From: Desulfomarina profundi
GTDB lineage: Bacteria > Desulfobacterota > Desulfobulbia > Desulfobulbales > Desulfocapsaceae
Assembly: GCF_019703855.1 (NCBI RefSeq)
Contig: NZ_AP024086.1
Span: 496,001-560,000, forward strand
Length of the DNA stretch: 64,000 bases
Direction: 5' to 3'
Position numbers and translations under genes: made by a program. The first letter of the stretch is position 1, and each line of letters begins with the position of its first letter. The notes under the pieces are model-generated. The model saw only the letters and a program-made list of their open reading frames with translations. It was not told where the DNA came from and ran no database searches. Positions 40,082 to 50,643 of this stretch are shown piece after piece.

Positions 40082-40711
40082 ATGCCAAAGTCAATGGGTA
40101 TATTAGGTAAAAAAATCGGGATGACCCGGATTTACAGTGAACTGGGACAGGCTACTCCCGTGACTGTTGTGGAAGCTGGACCCTGTAAAGTCCTCCAGGT
40201 CAAAAGTGAAGACACAGATGGATACAATGCCATTCAGGTCGGCTTTTCTGAAAAGAAAGCGTCAAGAGTCAATAAGGCTGTAGCCGGTCACCTGAAAAAA
40301 TCAGGGTCTGAAGGTTTCTATTTTATACGCGAGTTCAGGGTCAGTGATCCGGAAAAGTATGAAGTAGGACAGGATATTACTCTGGATGCGGTATTTAAAG
40401 TCGGTGATCTTGTTGATGTGCAGGGGACGAGCAAAGGTAAGGGTTTTCAGGGTGTTATTAAACGACATGGATTTGCCGGTGGTGGTGCAGGTCATGGATC
40501 TAAATTTCACAGGGCACCAGGTTCGATTGGTATGAGCGCCTACCCCGGAAGGGTTGTCAAGGGGAAAAAAATGCCCGGAAGAATGGGAAACGATACTGTT
40601 CTGAAAAAGAATGTGATTATCGTTGACATTCGTTCTGATGATAATGTCGTGCTTTTGAAAGGTCCCCTTCCTGGAGCCAAGAACGGCCTGTTGAAAATAT
40701 TTTCAAAATAA
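40082..40711 (+). CDS. rplC: 50S ribosomal protein L3
   Basis: A 209-residue early-assembly protein near the peptidyl transferase centre. It has GILGKKIGMTRIYSELGQ at the start, then SKGKGFQGVIKRHGFAGG and PGSIGMSAYPGRVVKGKKMPG, the loop reaching the active site. Spacing to rplD is 37 bases. Confidence 0.97.
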   Translation: MPKSMGILGKKIGMTRIYSELGQATPVTVVEAGPCKVLQVKSEDTDGYNAIQVGFSEKKASRVNKAVAGHLKKSGSEGFYFIREFRVSDPEKYEVGQDITLDAVFKVGDLVDVQGTSKGKGFQGVIKRHGFAGGGAGHGSKFHRAPGSIGMSAYPGRVVKGKKMPGRMGNDTVLKKNVIIVDIRSDDNVVLLKGPLPGAKNGLLKIFSK

Positions 40712-40748
40712 ACTGCTTTTGAATTGAAACAGGCTCGAGGAGATAGAT

Positions 40749-41372
40749 ATGTCTACTGTAAAAATAGTTAACACCAAGAATGAGAGTGTTGGCGAGGTTG
40801 AGCTGAGAGATGATGTGTTCAACCGTGAAGTCAAGGAACACATTCTGCACGAAGTTGTAAGAATGCAGAGGGCGGCTCGGAGATCAGGAAATGCCTGCAC
40901 CAAAACACGGGTTGAGGTGAGAGGCGGTGGTGCCAAACCATGGCGTCAGAAGGGTACCGGTCGTGCAAGAGCTGGAACCAGAACTTCACCGATCTGGCGA
41001 GGTGGTGGAGTTGCCTTTGGCCCGAAACCTCGTGATTACGGATTCAAACTGAACCGGAAAGTGAAAAAACAGGCCGTTGCTATGGCAATAAGTGCGAGGT
41101 TCCAGGAAGGAAATCTCATTGTACTTGACGACTTCACACTGGAAAGGATCAAAACCAGGGACTTTGTTGAGGTCATGGGGGCACTCGAAGTTGATAATGC
41201 ACTCATTGTTGCAGGAAGTGAGAATGACAATTTGTCGAAATCTTCCCGTAATGTCAATGGTTATAAAGTGTTGCCCGCTGAAGGTGTCAATGTGTATGAC
41301 ATTCTCCTTCATAAAAAACTCATCCTTGTGCAACCCACAATTGAGAGCCTTGAGAAGAGGTTGGCGTCATGA
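40749..41372 (+). CDS. rplD: 50S ribosomal protein L4
   Basis: A 207-residue tunnel protein. The extended loop includes KPWRQKGTGRARAGTRTSP and WRGGGVAFGPKPRDY. In Escherichia coli L4 represses the S10 operon. The last four bases overlap rplW (ATGA), giving coupled translation. Confidence 0.96.
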   Translation: MSTVKIVNTKNESVGEVELRDDVFNREVKEHILHEVVRMQRAARRSGNACTKTRVEVRGGGAKPWRQKGTGRARAGTRTSPIWRGGGVAFGPKPRDYGFKLNRKVKKQAVAMAISARFQEGNLIVLDDFTLERIKTRDFVEVMGALEVDNALIVAGSENDNLSKSSRNVNGYKVLPAEGVNVYDILLHKKLILVQPTIESLEKRLAS

Positions 41373-41656
41373 AAAATTTATACAATGTGCTGAAGGGACC
41401 ATGCCTCACTGAGAAGGCATCATTGCTCCAGGAAGAGGAAGGGCAGGTTGTTTTCAATGTTCATCCCAAGGCAAACAAGATAGAGATTAAAAGGGCGGTT
41501 GAGCTCATCTTCAACGTTAAGGTGAAAGATGTGAGAACTGCTAATATGCACGGCAAGCAAAAACGGGTTGGAAAAACCATAGGTTTTACCAGTGAATGGA
41601 AAAAAGCCTATGTTACCCTGTCTGAAGGTGAGATTAATTTTGTAGACGAACTGTAG
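41369..41656 (+). CDS. rplW: 50S ribosomal protein L23
   Basis: A 95-residue tunnel-exit protein that docks trigger factor and SRP. It has YNVLKGPCLTEKASLLQ, HPKANKIEIKRAVELIFNV and the basic loop GKQKRVGKTIGFTSEWKKA. Starts within the rplD stop. Confidence 0.96.
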   Translation: MKNLYNVLKGPCLTEKASLLQEEEGQVVFNVHPKANKIEIKRAVELIFNVKVKDVRTANMHGKQKRVGKTIGFTSEWKKAYVTLSEGEINFVDEL

Positions 41657-41739
41657 GTTAATATCGCAGGAAAATGTTCGTAAATTATAATCACTTAATG
41701 ATTGTATCTAACCCTATTTGATGGAGCGATTGGGAAATC

Positions 41740-42561
41740 ATGGCTATAAAAACATATAAACCTACATCGGCTGGCAAACGACACCACGTGTCGATCAAGA
41801 ATCCGGAGCTGTCAACAAAAGGACCGGAAAAGAGTCTTGTGTGCAGTTTGTCAAAAAGCGGTGGAAGGAACAATTACGGGCGCATTACCTCTCGACACAT
41901 TGGTGGTGGTCATAAACGTAAGTACAGAATCATTGATTTTAAGAGAAATAAAACCGACATAGACGCCAGGGTAGTCGCTATAGAGTATGACCCCAACCGG
42001 TCTGCAAATATTGCACTGCTCAGTTATCTTGACGGAGAGAAAAGTTATATTCTTTCCCCGGACGGGATATCTGTTGGAGATAGGGTAATTGCCGGCGAAA
42101 ATGTGGATATTCAGCCTGGTAACTGTCTGCCGATGAGTAATATTCCTCTTGGTACTATCATTCATAATATAGAGATGAAAATTGGCAAAGGTGCTCAGCT
42201 TGTTCGTAGTGCCGGGGCGTCCGCCCAGTTGATGGCCAAGGAAGGAAGCTATGTTCTTGTCCGGTTGCCATCCGGTGAGGTGAGGAAGTTCAATAATAAA
42301 TGCAGGGCCTGTATAGGTCAGGTAGGAAATCGTGAACACGAAAGCCAGAAACTTGGAAAAGCCGGCAGGAACAGATGGAAAGGAAGAAGACCCCATGTTC
42401 GAGGTGTAGCTATGAACCCGGTTGATCATCCGATGGGTGGTGGGGAAGGTAAGAGTTCAGGTGGACGGCATCCATGTACTCCCTGGGGACGTCCGACCAA
42501 AGGTTACAAGACTCGAAAGAGAAAGGCTTCTGACAAACTGATTGTCAAGAAGAGATCATAA
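41740..42561 (+). CDS. rplB: 50S ribosomal protein L2
   Basis: A 273-residue 23S rRNA binder at the peptidyl transferase centre. [16 protein letters not shown] begins it, [17 protein letters not shown] follows, and the conserved C-terminal [20 protein letters not shown] contains the functional His. TGGAGC lies upstream of ATG 41740. Confidence 0.97.
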   Translation: MAIKTYKPTSAGKRHHVSIKNPELSTKGPEKSLVCSLSKSGGRNNYGRITSRHIGGGHKRKYRIIDFKRNKTDIDARVVAIEYDPNRSANIALLSYLDGEKSYILSPDGISVGDRVIAGENVDIQPGNCLPMSNIPLGTIIHNIEMKIGKGAQLVRSAGASAQLMAKEGSYVLVRLPSGEVRKFNNKCRACIGQVGNREHESQKLGKAGRNRWKGRRPHVRGVAMNPVDHPMGGGEGKSSGGRHPCTPWGRPTKGYKTRKRKASDKLIVKKRS

Positions 42562-42578
42562 CAGACCAGGAGTAAAAT

Positions 42579-42854
42579 ATGTCTCGTTCAATTAAGAAAG
42601 GTCCTTTCATCGATGATCATTTACAGAAGAAAGTGTCCGCGGCTATCGAAAGTGGCTCCAGGAAGGTTATCAAAACCTGGTCCAGGCGTTCGGATATCAG
42701 TCCTGAGATGGTAGGCCTGACATTTGCAGTTCACAATGGGAAAAAATTTATTCCGGTATTTGTCACCGAGAATATGGTAGGGCATAAGCTTGGTGAATTT
42801 TCACCGACCAGAACCTATTATGGACATGCTTCAGACAAGAAGGGAAGAAAATAA
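42579..42854 (+). CDS. rpsS: 30S ribosomal protein S19
   Basis: A 91-residue head protein: [36 protein letters not shown] and [27 protein letters not shown] precedes the ATG. Confidence 0.97.
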   Translation: MSRSIKKGPFIDDHLQKKVSAAIESGSRKVIKTWSRRSDISPEMVGLTFAVHNGKKFIPVFVTENMVGHKLGEFSPTRTYYGHASDKKGRK

Positions 42855-42900
42855 TCAGAAACGTACGTTTCTGTTGGGAACTCACTTGGGAGTATAAGCT

Positions 42901-43233
42901 ATGGAAGCACGAGCCGTAGGCAAATATATTAGAATATCTCCGCAGAAGGCGAGACTTGTCGCTGACGTCGTCAGGGGAATGGGTGTGGATGAGGCCATTA
43001 ACACCTTACGTTTCATGCCTAAAAAAGGTGCGGGAATTATCCAGAAGGTGCTGGAGTCTGCAGTCGCAAATGCGACTCAGGATGAAACAACTGATGTGGA
43101 TAATCTGTATATCAAAAAAATTATGATTGATGGTGGACCATCCCTGAAAAGAATCAGGCCCAGAGCCATGGGAAGAGCTACCTCCATAATAAAAAGAACT
43201 AGTCATATAACAGTTATTGTTGATGAGAACTAG
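42901..43233 (+). CDS. rplV: 50S ribosomal protein L22
   Basis: A 110-residue tunnel protein: AVGKYIRISPQKARLVADVV, then the hairpin region KRIRPRAMGRATSIIKRTSH. GGGAG lies upstream. Confidence 0.97.
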   Translation: MEARAVGKYIRISPQKARLVADVVRGMGVDEAINTLRFMPKKGAGIIQKVLESAVANATQDETTDVDNLYIKKIMIDGGPSLKRIRPRAMGRATSIIKRTSHITVIVDEN

Positions 43234-43310
43234 TTTGGAATACGGTGAGCGGATAACAGGCCACTTATCGCTAAGATTAATTTGAGTATTGGATTTGTTG
43301 GAGGACTGTT

Positions 43311-43958
43311 TTGGGGCAGAAGGTTAATCCATTAGGAATGAGACTGAACATTACCCGGACATGGGATTCGATCTGGTATGCGGACAAGGAGTACGCCGCC
43401 TTTTTGATTGAAGATCAGAAAATTAAAAAGTTTCTCAAGAAACGACTCCACCATGCAGGGTTGTCTAAAGTAAAGATTGAACGCACCGGGGAACACGTGC
43501 GGATCAAACTGCATACAGCACGTCCTGGGATTGTGATCGGGAAAAAGGGTGCAGAAATCGAGCTTATCAAAAAAGAGCTTGAAAAGCTTATTTCCCGCAA
43601 GGTTACAATTGACATTCAGGAAGTCAGGCGTCCTGAGGCGGATGCTCAGCTTGTCGCTGAAAATATTGCTCAGCAGCTGGTCAGAAGGGTCGCTTTTCGC
43701 CGGGCCATGAAAAAGGCTGTCAGTTCCGCCTTGAGATTTGGTGTGCAGGGCATCAAAATCTCGTGTTCAGGTCGACTCGGAGGTGCTGAGATGTCCAGGT
43801 GTGAATGGGTTCGCGAAGGTCGGGTACCGCTGCACACTCTCAGGGCCGATGTGGACTACGCACTTGCTGAGGCCAACACTACATACGGGATTATTGGTGT
43901 GAAAGTTTGGATCTTCAATGGTGAAGTGCTCAGTGACAAGGACAGTGGTTCCGTATAA
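43311..43958 (+). CDS. rpsC: 30S ribosomal protein S3
   Basis: A 215-residue protein with a KH domain ([20 protein letters not shown]) and the C-terminal [20 protein letters not shown] involved in mRNA entry. Starts at TTG 43311 ([19 protein letters not shown] follows, the family start) with GGAGG upstream. Confidence 0.97.
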   Translation: MGQKVNPLGMRLNITRTWDSIWYADKEYAAFLIEDQKIKKFLKKRLHHAGLSKVKIERTGEHVRIKLHTARPGIVIGKKGAEIELIKKELEKLISRKVTIDIQEVRRPEADAQLVAENIAQQLVRRVAFRRAMKKAVSSALRFGVQGIKISCSGRLGGAEMSRCEWVREGRVPLHTLRADVDYALAEANTTYGIIGVKVWIFNGEVLSDKDSGSV

Positions 43959-44012
43959 AGGATCTCATTTTTATTGAGGTTGCTGTTTTAATCGCATAAT
44001 TCGGAGTAGAAG

Positions 44013-44429
44013 ATGTTAAGTCCTAAAAAGGTTAAACATAGAAAAGTTTTTAAAGGAAGGAACAGAGGGATTGCCTACAGAGGGTCATCTATTTCCTTTG
44101 GCGAATTTGCCATCAAGGCTACATGCTGTGGAAAAATGACTGCTCAGCAGATTGAAGCTGCCCGTGTTACCATCAACAGGACACTGAAGCGTGGCGGCAA
44201 GGTCTGGATCCGGGTGTTTCCGGATAAACCTCTTACCAAGAAGCCAGCCGAGACAAGGATGGGTAAAGGTAAGGGTAGTCCGGAATCCTGGGTGGCAATG
44301 ATAAAGCCTGGTATGGTCCTTTATGAAATTGGTGGAGTCAGTGAGGAGCTCGCTGTAAAAGCATTAAGACTGGCAGGGAACAAACTTCCATTCTCAACCA
44401 AAGTAGTAACCAAGAGGAACACTTTATGA
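44013..44429 (+). CDS. rplP: 50S ribosomal protein L16
   Basis: A 138-residue protein at the A-site tRNA elbow: [39 protein letters not shown] and [15 protein letters not shown]. Overlaps rpmC by four bases. Confidence 0.97.
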   Translation: MLSPKKVKHRKVFKGRNRGIAYRGSSISFGEFAIKATCCGKMTAQQIEAARVTINRTLKRGGKVWIRVFPDKPLTKKPAETRMGKGKGSPESWVAMIKPGMVLYEIGGVSEELAVKALRLAGNKLPFSTKVVTKRNTL

Positions 44430-44614
44430 AAGCTGAGGATATTCGTAAAATGTCCGCTGAGGATCTTGAGAACAAGGAAAAGGAACTGAGAGAAGAATTG
44501 GGAAATTTAGCTTTTCAACATCGTATCAGACCTCTTGAAGATACCTCGCGGTTAAAAAAAATTAGGAAAGATATTGCTAGAATCGAGACCGTCAAAGCAC
44601 AGGCTGTTAGCTAG
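44426..44614 (+). CDS. rpmC: 50S ribosomal protein L29
   Basis: A 62-residue helical protein: [20 protein letters not shown], then [23 protein letters not shown] overlap with rplP. Confidence 0.96.
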   Translation: MKAEDIRKMSAEDLENKEKELREELGNLAFQHRIRPLEDTSRLKKIRKDIARIETVKAQAVS

Positions 44615-44680
44615 TCATATAATATGAAAATTGAATGAGACCGGTCAGATTCTATACATTCATCACTAAGTGATTAAACT

Positions 44681-44941
44681 ATGAGCGAAATTAAAAAATC
44701 CAAGAAGACAAGAACCGGTTCTGTTGTCAGCAACAGAATGGAAAAAAGTGTTGTCGTTCAGGTTGAGCGTAAGATTCGTCATAAGCTTTATGGAAAATTC
44801 GTGAAAACCAGTGTCAAATATCTGGCAGATGATCCTGAGAACCGTTGTAATATCGGTGACACTGTTTTGATTGAAGAGTGCCGACCACTAAGCAAGAGAA
44901 AGAGGTGGCGGGTGAGAACAATACTGGAGAAGGCACTTTAA
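44681..44941 (+). CDS. rpsQ: 30S ribosomal protein S17
   Basis: An 86-residue OB-fold 16S rRNA binder: [39 protein letters not shown] and [13 protein letters not shown]. An overlapping frame from 44878 that runs into rplN is spurious in its first part. Confidence 0.96.
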   Translation: MSEIKKSKKTRTGSVVSNRMEKSVVVQVERKIRHKLYGKFVKTSVKYLADDPENRCNIGDTVLIEECRPLSKRKRWRVRTILEKAL

Positions 44942-45000
44942 AAACTGACAGTGCAGAGGTTGAGAAACGTTTTGTTTCGTATGATATATCAGGTGAAATT

Positions 45001-45369
45001 ATGATACAGGCAGAGACAGTACTGAATGTCGCAGATAACTCAGGAGCCAAGAAAGTTTTGTGTATCCGGGTTCTTGGCGGAACGAGAAAGCGATACGCCA
45101 CCATCGGAGATGTGATTGTGGTTACAGTTAAGGAAGCGCTTCCACACGCCAAGGTAAAAAAGGGTGACGTAATGAAGGCGGTAATCGTCAGAACCGCAAA
45201 AGAAATGAAGCGCATGGATGATACCTGGGTAAGGTTTGATGATAATGCAGCCGTAATGCTCGGGACCTCAGGGGAACCTGTAGGGACTCGTATTTTCGGA
45301 CCTGTGGCCCGTGAGTTAAGAAATCAAGGTTTCATGAAAATTATCTCACTGGCACCGGAGGCACTTTAA
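45001..45369 (+). CDS. rplN: 50S ribosomal protein L14
   Basis: A 122-residue protein: [36 protein letters not shown] and [19 protein letters not shown]. The ATG at 45001 is the family start, with AGGTGA seven bases upstream. Confidence 0.97.
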   Translation: MIQAETVLNVADNSGAKKVLCIRVLGGTRKRYATIGDVIVVTVKEALPHAKVKKGDVMKAVIVRTAKEMKRMDDTWVRFDDNAAVMLGTSGEPVGTRIFGPVARELRNQGFMKIISLAPEAL

Positions 45370-45438
45370 CCGTCCTGAAGGACAGGAGAGCCTCCTGATC
45401 CGCCGGGTCAGATACATTGATTGGAAAAAGGTATAGAA

Positions 45439-45771
45439 ATGAGACAGGGCAGAACATACCTGAAGAAAAATGATCAGGTTGAAGTAATTGCAGGCAAGGA
45501 CAAAGGCCGGGTAGGCAAAATCCTTCGTGTATTAAGGGCAAAGGATAAGGTCGTTGTTGAGCGGATAAATATGATCAAGCGCCATACAAAACCGACTGAA
45601 ATGAATCAGCAGGGTCAGATTGTCGAAAAGGAAGCGCCGATACACGTATCAAATATTCAGCTTATTTGTCCCGAGTGTACCAAGACCGGCCGAATTGGTA
45701 AAAAGATACTTGAGGATGGGACGAAGGTCCGCTACTGCAAGAGTTGCGGTGAACCCATCGAAAGTAAATAA
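45439..45771 (+). CDS. rplX: 50S ribosomal protein L24 with C-terminal zinc-ribbon-like tail
   Basis: A 110-residue protein. The KOW domain shows [20 protein letters not shown] and [15 protein letters not shown]. After [16 protein letters not shown] the tail has a second pair, CKSC, near residues 102-105, so C-x2-C ... C-x2-C could bind zinc. Escherichia coli L24 is shorter and lacks this. ATG 45439 is chosen; TTG 45421 in frame would add six residues. Confidence 0.95.
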   Translation: MRQGRTYLKKNDQVEVIAGKDKGRVGKILRVLRAKDKVVVERINMIKRHTKPTEMNQQGQIVEKEAPIHVSNIQLICPECTKTGRIGKKILEDGTKVRYCKSCGEPIESK

Positions 45772-45807
45772 TAAGTAATCGAAAAAGGTTTAAGCCAGGA
45801 GTTATAC

Positions 45808-46347
45808 ATGGGTGCGCTGAAAGAAAAATACATGAACGAATGTGTTCCTGCGCTGAAAGAGGAATTCGGATATAAAAACGTTATGCAGCTGCCGCAACTC
45901 AAGAAGATTGTCTTGAATATGGGGTTGGGAGAGGCAGTACAGAATCCGAAAATTGTTGAAGGTGCTGCAGAAGAACTTACACGAATTGCCGGCCAGAAAG
46001 CCGTCATTACAAAAGCTAAGAAATCAATTGCAACGTTTAAACTCCGAGAGGGTATGCCCATTGGGTGTCGTGTTACCCTCCGTGGAGATAAAATGTATGA
46101 CTTCTTCAGCAAGCTTGTTAATATAGCGCTTCCGCGTGTAAGAGATTTCAGGGGACTTTCACCTAAAGGATTTGATGGACGCGGAAATTTTTCCATGGGT
46201 ATTCAGGAACAGATTATATTCCCGGAGATCGATTATGATAAAATTGATAAGATCAAAGGGCTTAATATCACGATTGTAACAACCGCACAGACGGATGAAG
46301 AAGGGCGATCTCTTCTCAGGAAACTTGGAATGCCTTTTAAAAAATAA
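45808..46347 (+). CDS. rplE: 50S ribosomal protein L5
   Basis: A 179-residue 5S rRNA binder: [60 protein letters not shown] and the ending [11 protein letters not shown]. Confidence 0.97.
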   Translation: MGALKEKYMNECVPALKEEFGYKNVMQLPQLKKIVLNMGLGEAVQNPKIVEGAAEELTRIAGQKAVITKAKKSIATFKLREGMPIGCRVTLRGDKMYDFFSKLVNIALPRVRDFRGLSPKGFDGRGNFSMGIQEQIIFPEIDYDKIDKIKGLNITIVTTAQTDEEGRSLLRKLGMPFKK

Positions 46348-46395
46348 TATACAGGTAGGAAACGTCTTTACTTAAAAGAATTATTGGAGGTTGGT

Positions 46396-46581
46396 TTGGC
46401 TAAAAAATCCATAATCGCAAAAGCAAAACGCGAGCCGAAATTTGGAGTACGTAAATATAACAGATGTCCTCTCTGCGGACGTCCGAGAGGATTTATCAGA
46501 AAGTTTGGTATTTGCAGAATCTGCTTCCGGAAATTGGCGCTGAGCGGTGAAATTACCGGAGTGACTAAATCAAGTTGGTAG
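46396..46581 (+). CDS. rpsN: 30S ribosomal protein S14, zinc type
   Basis: A 61-residue short S14. The zinc motif is [20 protein letters not shown] (near residues 24-43). It ends [10 protein letters not shown]. Start is TTG 46396: the GGAGG at 46386-46390 would lie inside the protein if the upstream in-frame TTG (46384) were used. Confidence 0.95.
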   Translation: MAKKSIIAKAKREPKFGVRKYNRCPLCGRPRGFIRKFGICRICFRKLALSGEITGVTKSSW

Positions 46582-46639
46582 AATTTCAGCCGTTTTTGAT
46601 TTGGCCATCCACACTATTGAAAAATAAGGAGTGTTCGCT

Positions 46640-47038
46640 ATGTCAATGAGCGATCCCCTGGCAGATATGCTGACCAGGATACGAAATGCAGTAATGGTAA
46701 AATTTGATACTGTTGAAATGCCCTCCTCGACAGTAAAAGTGAATGTCGCCAAGGTCCTGAAGGAAGAAGGGTATATTAGCGGGTATCAGGTTATTGAAGA
46801 TTCCGTTCAGGGGACTCTGAAAATCGATCTGAAATACGGTCCGAATCAGGAGCCTGTTATAACCGGTTTAAAAAGAGTCAGTAAACCCGGTTTAAGGAAA
46901 TATGCAAAGGCAAATGCGATTCCCAAGGTATTGAATGGACTTGGAATAGCAATAATATCCACATCCAAGGGTGTTGTGACGGATAAAACAGCCAGGGCAC
47001 TTAATTCTGGTGGGGAGATCATTTGTGAGGTCTGGTAG
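46640..47038 (+). CDS. rpsH: 30S ribosomal protein S8
   Basis: A 132-residue protein, in Escherichia coli the repressor of the spc operon. [19 protein letters not shown] begins it; [20 protein letters not shown] and IICEVW end it. ATG 46640 with AAGGAG upstream is preferred over GTG 46631. Confidence 0.96.
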   Translation: MSMSDPLADMLTRIRNAVMVKFDTVEMPSSTVKVNVAKVLKEEGYISGYQVIEDSVQGTLKIDLKYGPNQEPVITGLKRVSKPGLRKYAKANAIPKVLNGLGIAIISTSKGVVTDKTARALNSGGEIICEVW

Positions 47039-47062
47039 ACCGCGCAGGAAACGGAGGTAATT

Positions 47063-47602
47063 ATGTCTCGTATTGGTAAGCAACCAATTCCGGTCCCTGC
47101 CGGGGTGAAAGTTGATCTGAAGGGTCAGCTGATTTCCGTGACCGGAAACAAAGGAACGTTGAAACGTGAAATCATTCCTGAAGTGGAAGTGGTTCTGGAA
47201 GATGGTGTGATTTCTGTCAGGAACAGGGTCGAAACCAAAAAGGTTAACGCATTCAGAGGGCTTACAAGAAGTCTAATCAATAATATGATCATCGGTGTTG
47301 CCGATGGTTTCAAAAGAGTTCTTGTTATTGAGGGTGTTGGATATAAGGCCAGTGTCAGTAATTCAAAGCTGACCCTCAATGTAGGGTATTCAAATCCAGT
47401 TGAATTTGAATTGCCCAAAGAGGTAAATGCCACTGTTGATGGTAACACAAAGATTGTGCTTGAATGTATTGACAAAGAACTGCTTGGTCTTGTTGCCGCA
47501 AAAATCCGCCAGGTCAGAAAACCTGAACCTTATAAAGGGAAAGGTATCCGCTACGAAGATGAACACATTGTCCGTAAGGTTGGCAAAGCTGGCGCGAGTT
47601 AA
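47063..47602 (+). CDS. rplF: 50S ribosomal protein L6
   Basis: A 179-residue protein: MSRIGKQPIPVPAGVKVDL, VEGVGYKASVSNSKLTLNVG-like core and PEPYKGKGIRYEDEHIVRK. GGAGGTAA precedes the ATG. Confidence 0.97.
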   Translation: MSRIGKQPIPVPAGVKVDLKGQLISVTGNKGTLKREIIPEVEVVLEDGVISVRNRVETKKVNAFRGLTRSLINNMIIGVADGFKRVLVIEGVGYKASVSNSKLTLNVGYSNPVEFELPKEVNATVDGNTKIVLECIDKELLGLVAAKIRQVRKPEPYKGKGIRYEDEHIVRKVGKAGAS

Positions 47603-47654
47603 TTCTTGTTGATCGTACTTATTGAAACTCAAATATTATTAATGGGTAGAAAAA

Positions 47655-48023
47655 ATGGCCAGGACGAATACAAAGACTACAGCACGGGCAAAACGTGTCA
47701 GGCGTATCCGGAAGAAAATTACCGGTACAAGTGAACGCCCCAGGTTGAGAGTCTTCAAGAGCAACAAACATATATATGCTCAGATAATCGATGATGTAGC
47801 AGGGCATACACTTGTATCCGTGTCTACACTTGATAAGGACTTTTCCCTTGGAGAAGATGAAAAAGGAAAGGTAGCTGCTGCAAAAAAGATTGGAGAAATG
47901 ATAGGTGCTCGCGCAAAATCCGCCGGAATTACCAAGGTGGTTTTTGACCGTGGAGGATCAATATATCACGGTAGAGTAAAATCACTTTCCGAGGGTGCTC
48001 GGGAAGGTGGTTTGATTTTTTAA
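47655..48023 (+). CDS. rplR: 50S ribosomal protein L18
   Basis: A 122-residue 5S rRNA binder: [37 protein letters not shown] and [20 protein letters not shown]. Confidence 0.96.
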   Translation: MARTNTKTTARAKRVRRIRKKITGTSERPRLRVFKSNKHIYAQIIDDVAGHTLVSVSTLDKDFSLGEDEKGKVAAAKKIGEMIGARAKSAGITKVVFDRGGSIYHGRVKSLSEGAREGGLIF

Positions 48024-48050
48024 TGATTTTATTTAATACGGGGGTGCCCC

Positions 48051-48563
48051 TTGTCTGATTTTAAACGTTCCAAAAGTAACAACGCTGAGGAGCTGATAGA
48101 AAAAATTGTTTTCATTAACAGGGTCGCTAAAGTCGTAAAAGGTGGACGTCGATTCAGCTTTAGTGCCATAGTTGTTGTAGGTGATGGAAAGGGAAAAGTT
48201 GGTTACGGACTTGGAAAAGCTAACCAGGTTCCCGAGGCTATAAGGAAAGGCGTTGAAAAAGCGAGGAAATCTATGATTTCCGTCTCCCTGACTGAATCCT
48301 CAATTCCTCATCAGATTATTGGAAAGTATGGTGCAGGAAAAGTACTGTTGAAACCTGCATCCGAGGGTACCGGTCTTATTGCCGGTGGTCCTGTAAGGGC
48401 GGTTTTGGAGTCGGCAGGTGTGTCAAACGTATTGACAAAATGTCTTGGATCTCACAATCCGCATAATATGGTTAAAGCTACGATCAACGGTCTTCAATCG
48501 TTGCGTTCAGCAGAATATATAGCTGAACTTCGTGGTAAGACGGTTGATGAAATTACTGCATAG
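48051..48563 (+). CDS. rpsE: 30S ribosomal protein S5
   Basis: A 170-residue protein at the mRNA entry site: [40 protein letters not shown] and [19 protein letters not shown]. Starts at TTG 48051 with GGGGGTG upstream. Confidence 0.96.
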   Translation: MSDFKRSKSNNAEELIEKIVFINRVAKVVKGGRRFSFSAIVVVGDGKGKVGYGLGKANQVPEAIRKGVEKARKSMISVSLTESSIPHQIIGKYGAGKVLLKPASEGTGLIAGGPVRAVLESAGVSNVLTKCLGSHNPHNMVKATINGLQSLRSAEYIAELRGKTVDEITA

Positions 48564-48622
48564 ATCGCCTGTTTTACAGAGCAGGTTGTTCATGTCTAAA
48601 ATATGAAGAAAAAGGTAGTCAA

Positions 48623-48805
48623 ATGGCCGAGACAATAACTTTTTATCAGGTCAAAAGCGGCATCGGCAGTACCAGAAAAATAAGGGCCACTTTAATTGGG
48701 CTTGGGCTCACCAAAATGAATAAAAAAGTGACAAGAAAAGATACACCTGAGATACGCGGTATGCTCAAAAAGGTTGGTCATCTTGTACATATTGAGGAGA
48801 TATAG
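48623..48805 (+). CDS. rpmD: 50S ribosomal protein L30
   Basis: A 60-residue protein: YQVKSGIGSTRKIRATLIGL, then VTRKDTPEIRGMLKKVGHLV. rplO follows after one base. Confidence 0.96.
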   Translation: MAETITFYQVKSGIGSTRKIRATLIGLGLTKMNKKVTRKDTPEIRGMLKKVGHLVHIEEI

Positions 48806-48806
48806 C

Positions 48807-49268
48807 ATGTTAACTCTGGCAAACCTTTCTCCACAAAAAGGATCGACTAAAAATCGAAAAAGGCTCGGAAGAGGCCCTGGAACAGGTCATGGTAAAACAG
48901 CGGGAAGAGGTCATAAGGGTTTTAAATCGCGTTCAGGATCAGGAATAAAACCAGGCTTTGAAGGTGGTCAGATGCCTCTGCAGAGGCGCCTGCCCAAAAG
49001 AGGCTTTAATAATATTTTCCGCAAGGAATATACAATTGTTTCCCTTGATCAACTGGATTCGTTTGATACCGGCACGGAAATAAACGCCAGGGTGTTAGTG
49101 GATGCAGGGATGATCAAGAAGGGTGCACTTATTAAAGTTCTCGCAAATGGAGAAGTTACAAAATCACTGACTGTCAAAGTTGACAAGATCAGTGCGTCTG
49201 CCAAGGAAAAAATTGAAGCTGCAGGCGGAAGTGTTGAGCTTGTTGATGCCGATCGGAATGGCAAATAG
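48807..49268 (+). CDS. rplO: 50S ribosomal protein L15
   Basis: A 153-residue protein: LANLSPQKGSTKNRKRLGRG, GTGHGKTAGRGHKG and KPGFEGGQMPLQRRLPKRGF. ATG 48807 has GAGGAGA upstream (inside rpmD); the frame open from 48774 overlaps rpmD and is spurious in its first part. Confidence 0.96.
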   Translation: MLTLANLSPQKGSTKNRKRLGRGPGTGHGKTAGRGHKGFKSRSGSGIKPGFEGGQMPLQRRLPKRGFNNIFRKEYTIVSLDQLDSFDTGTEINARVLVDAGMIKKGALIKVLANGEVTKSLTVKVDKISASAKEKIEAAGGSVELVDADRNGK

Positions 49269-49335
49269 TTGCTTCTTGTCGTCAGAGACATCAAGTATTG
49301 TTATTATTGTATAGGAACGTAGATAGGACATTATA

Positions 49336-50640
49336 ATGGGCGGATTGCAGAGTGCTGCAAATATACCGGAGCTGCGTAGGCGAATCTTTTTTACGCTTAT
49401 TATGCTTGCTGTTTACAGAATGGGTGTTCAGATACCGACGCCCGGCATCAATGGTGAAGCGCTTCAGGCCTTTTTCAATCAGAATGCCGGAACGTTATTT
49501 GGCATGTTCAATTTGTTCTCCGGCGGGGCATTGAAGAACTTTTCAGTGTTTGCCCTTGGGATCATGCCGTATATTTCCGCCTCTATTATTATTCAGCTGT
49601 TGACCGTTGTCATACCTCAGTTGGATGCATTGAAAAAGGAAGGAGAGGCCGGAAACCGGAAAATTACACAATATACCCGATATGGTACTGTTTTTCTCAG
49701 TGTCGTTCAGGGAACATTTATAGCAGTTGGCCTTGAGAGTATGACTGGACCGGGCGGGCAGGCTATTGTCCTTGTGCCTGGTCTGCAGTTTAAACTGATG
49801 ACCATGCTCACACTGACCTCCGGTACCGCATTTATTATGTGGCTCGGTGAGCAGATGACAGAGAGAGGGATTGGAAACGGTATTTCTCTGATCATTTTTG
49901 CAGGTATTGTCGCACGAGGACCAGCTGCCGTTGTCAACTCCATTCAGCTTATTAAAGCTGGTGAAATTGCACTGTTTTTCGTTCCGTTCCTGGTTCTGTT
50001 CATGTTTGCAATTGTAGCAGTTATCGTCTTTTTTGAAACGGCTCAGCGACGTATTCCGATACAGTATGCAAAGCGCGTAGTCGGGAGAAGAGTGTATGGT
50101 GGGCAAAGTTCGCATCTGCCACTCAAAATAAACATTTCAGGTGTTATTCCTCCAATATTTGCCTCATCTATAATGATGTTTCCTGCTACTATAGGCAGCT
50201 TTATCAAAATTGAATGGGTGCAGAGAGTTTCAGCCGCCATGGCCCCAGGTACGATCTATTATTATATCTGCTATATCGGAATGATTGTCTTTTTCTGTTT
50301 TTTCTACACCGCTGTTCAGTTTAAACCTGATGATGTCGCAGATAATCTGAAGAAAAATGGAGGGTTTATTCCCGGAATACGACCAGGGAAAAGAACGGCG
50401 GAGTTTCTCGATAAGGTTCTGACCAGGCTGACTGTCGTTGGGGCTATATATCTCAGTGCCGTCTGCGTTCTGCCGACACTGCTCATACGGGAGTTCAATA
50501 TACCGTTTTACTTTGGTGGGACTGCCCTGCTCATTGTCGTCGGGGTTGGTATTGACACAATCTCACAGATTGAATCTCACCTTCACATGAGGAATTACGA
50601 AGGCTTCATGAAACAGGGAAGGATTAAAGGGCGCAGATAA
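49336..50640 (+). CDS. secY: Preprotein translocase subunit SecY
   Basis: A 434-residue, ten-span channel subunit. Recognisable: VYRMGVQIPTPGIN before TM1, the plug region SGGALKNFSVFALGIMPYIS, LGEQMTERGIGNGISLIIFA, PLKINISGVIPPIFASSIM and ENLKKNGGFIPGIRPGK-like DNLKKNGGFIPGIRPGKRT, ending with LMKQGRIKG-like text. adk, often found after secY, is absent; map follows directly. Confidence 0.97.
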   Translation: MGGLQSAANIPELRRRIFFTLIMLAVYRMGVQIPTPGINGEALQAFFNQNAGTLFGMFNLFSGGALKNFSVFALGIMPYISASIIIQLLTVVIPQLDALKKEGEAGNRKITQYTRYGTVFLSVVQGTFIAVGLESMTGPGGQAIVLVPGLQFKLMTMLTLTSGTAFIMWLGEQMTERGIGNGISLIIFAGIVARGPAAVVNSIQLIKAGEIALFFVPFLVLFMFAIVAVIVFFETAQRRIPIQYAKRVVGRRVYGGQSSHLPLKINISGVIPPIFASSIMMFPATIGSFIKIEWVQRVSAAMAPGTIYYYICYIGMIVFFCFFYTAVQFKPDDVADNLKKNGGFIPGIRPGKRTAEFLDKVLTRLTVVGAIYLSAVCVLPTLLIREFNIPFYFGGTALLIVVGVGIDTISQIESHLHMRNYEGFMKQGRIKGRR

Positions 50641-50643
50641 GTC

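Noticed and set aside
44878-45000. N-terminal extension of rplN
   Set aside because: It overlaps rpsQ in another frame; L14 proteins begin MIQ as at 45001.
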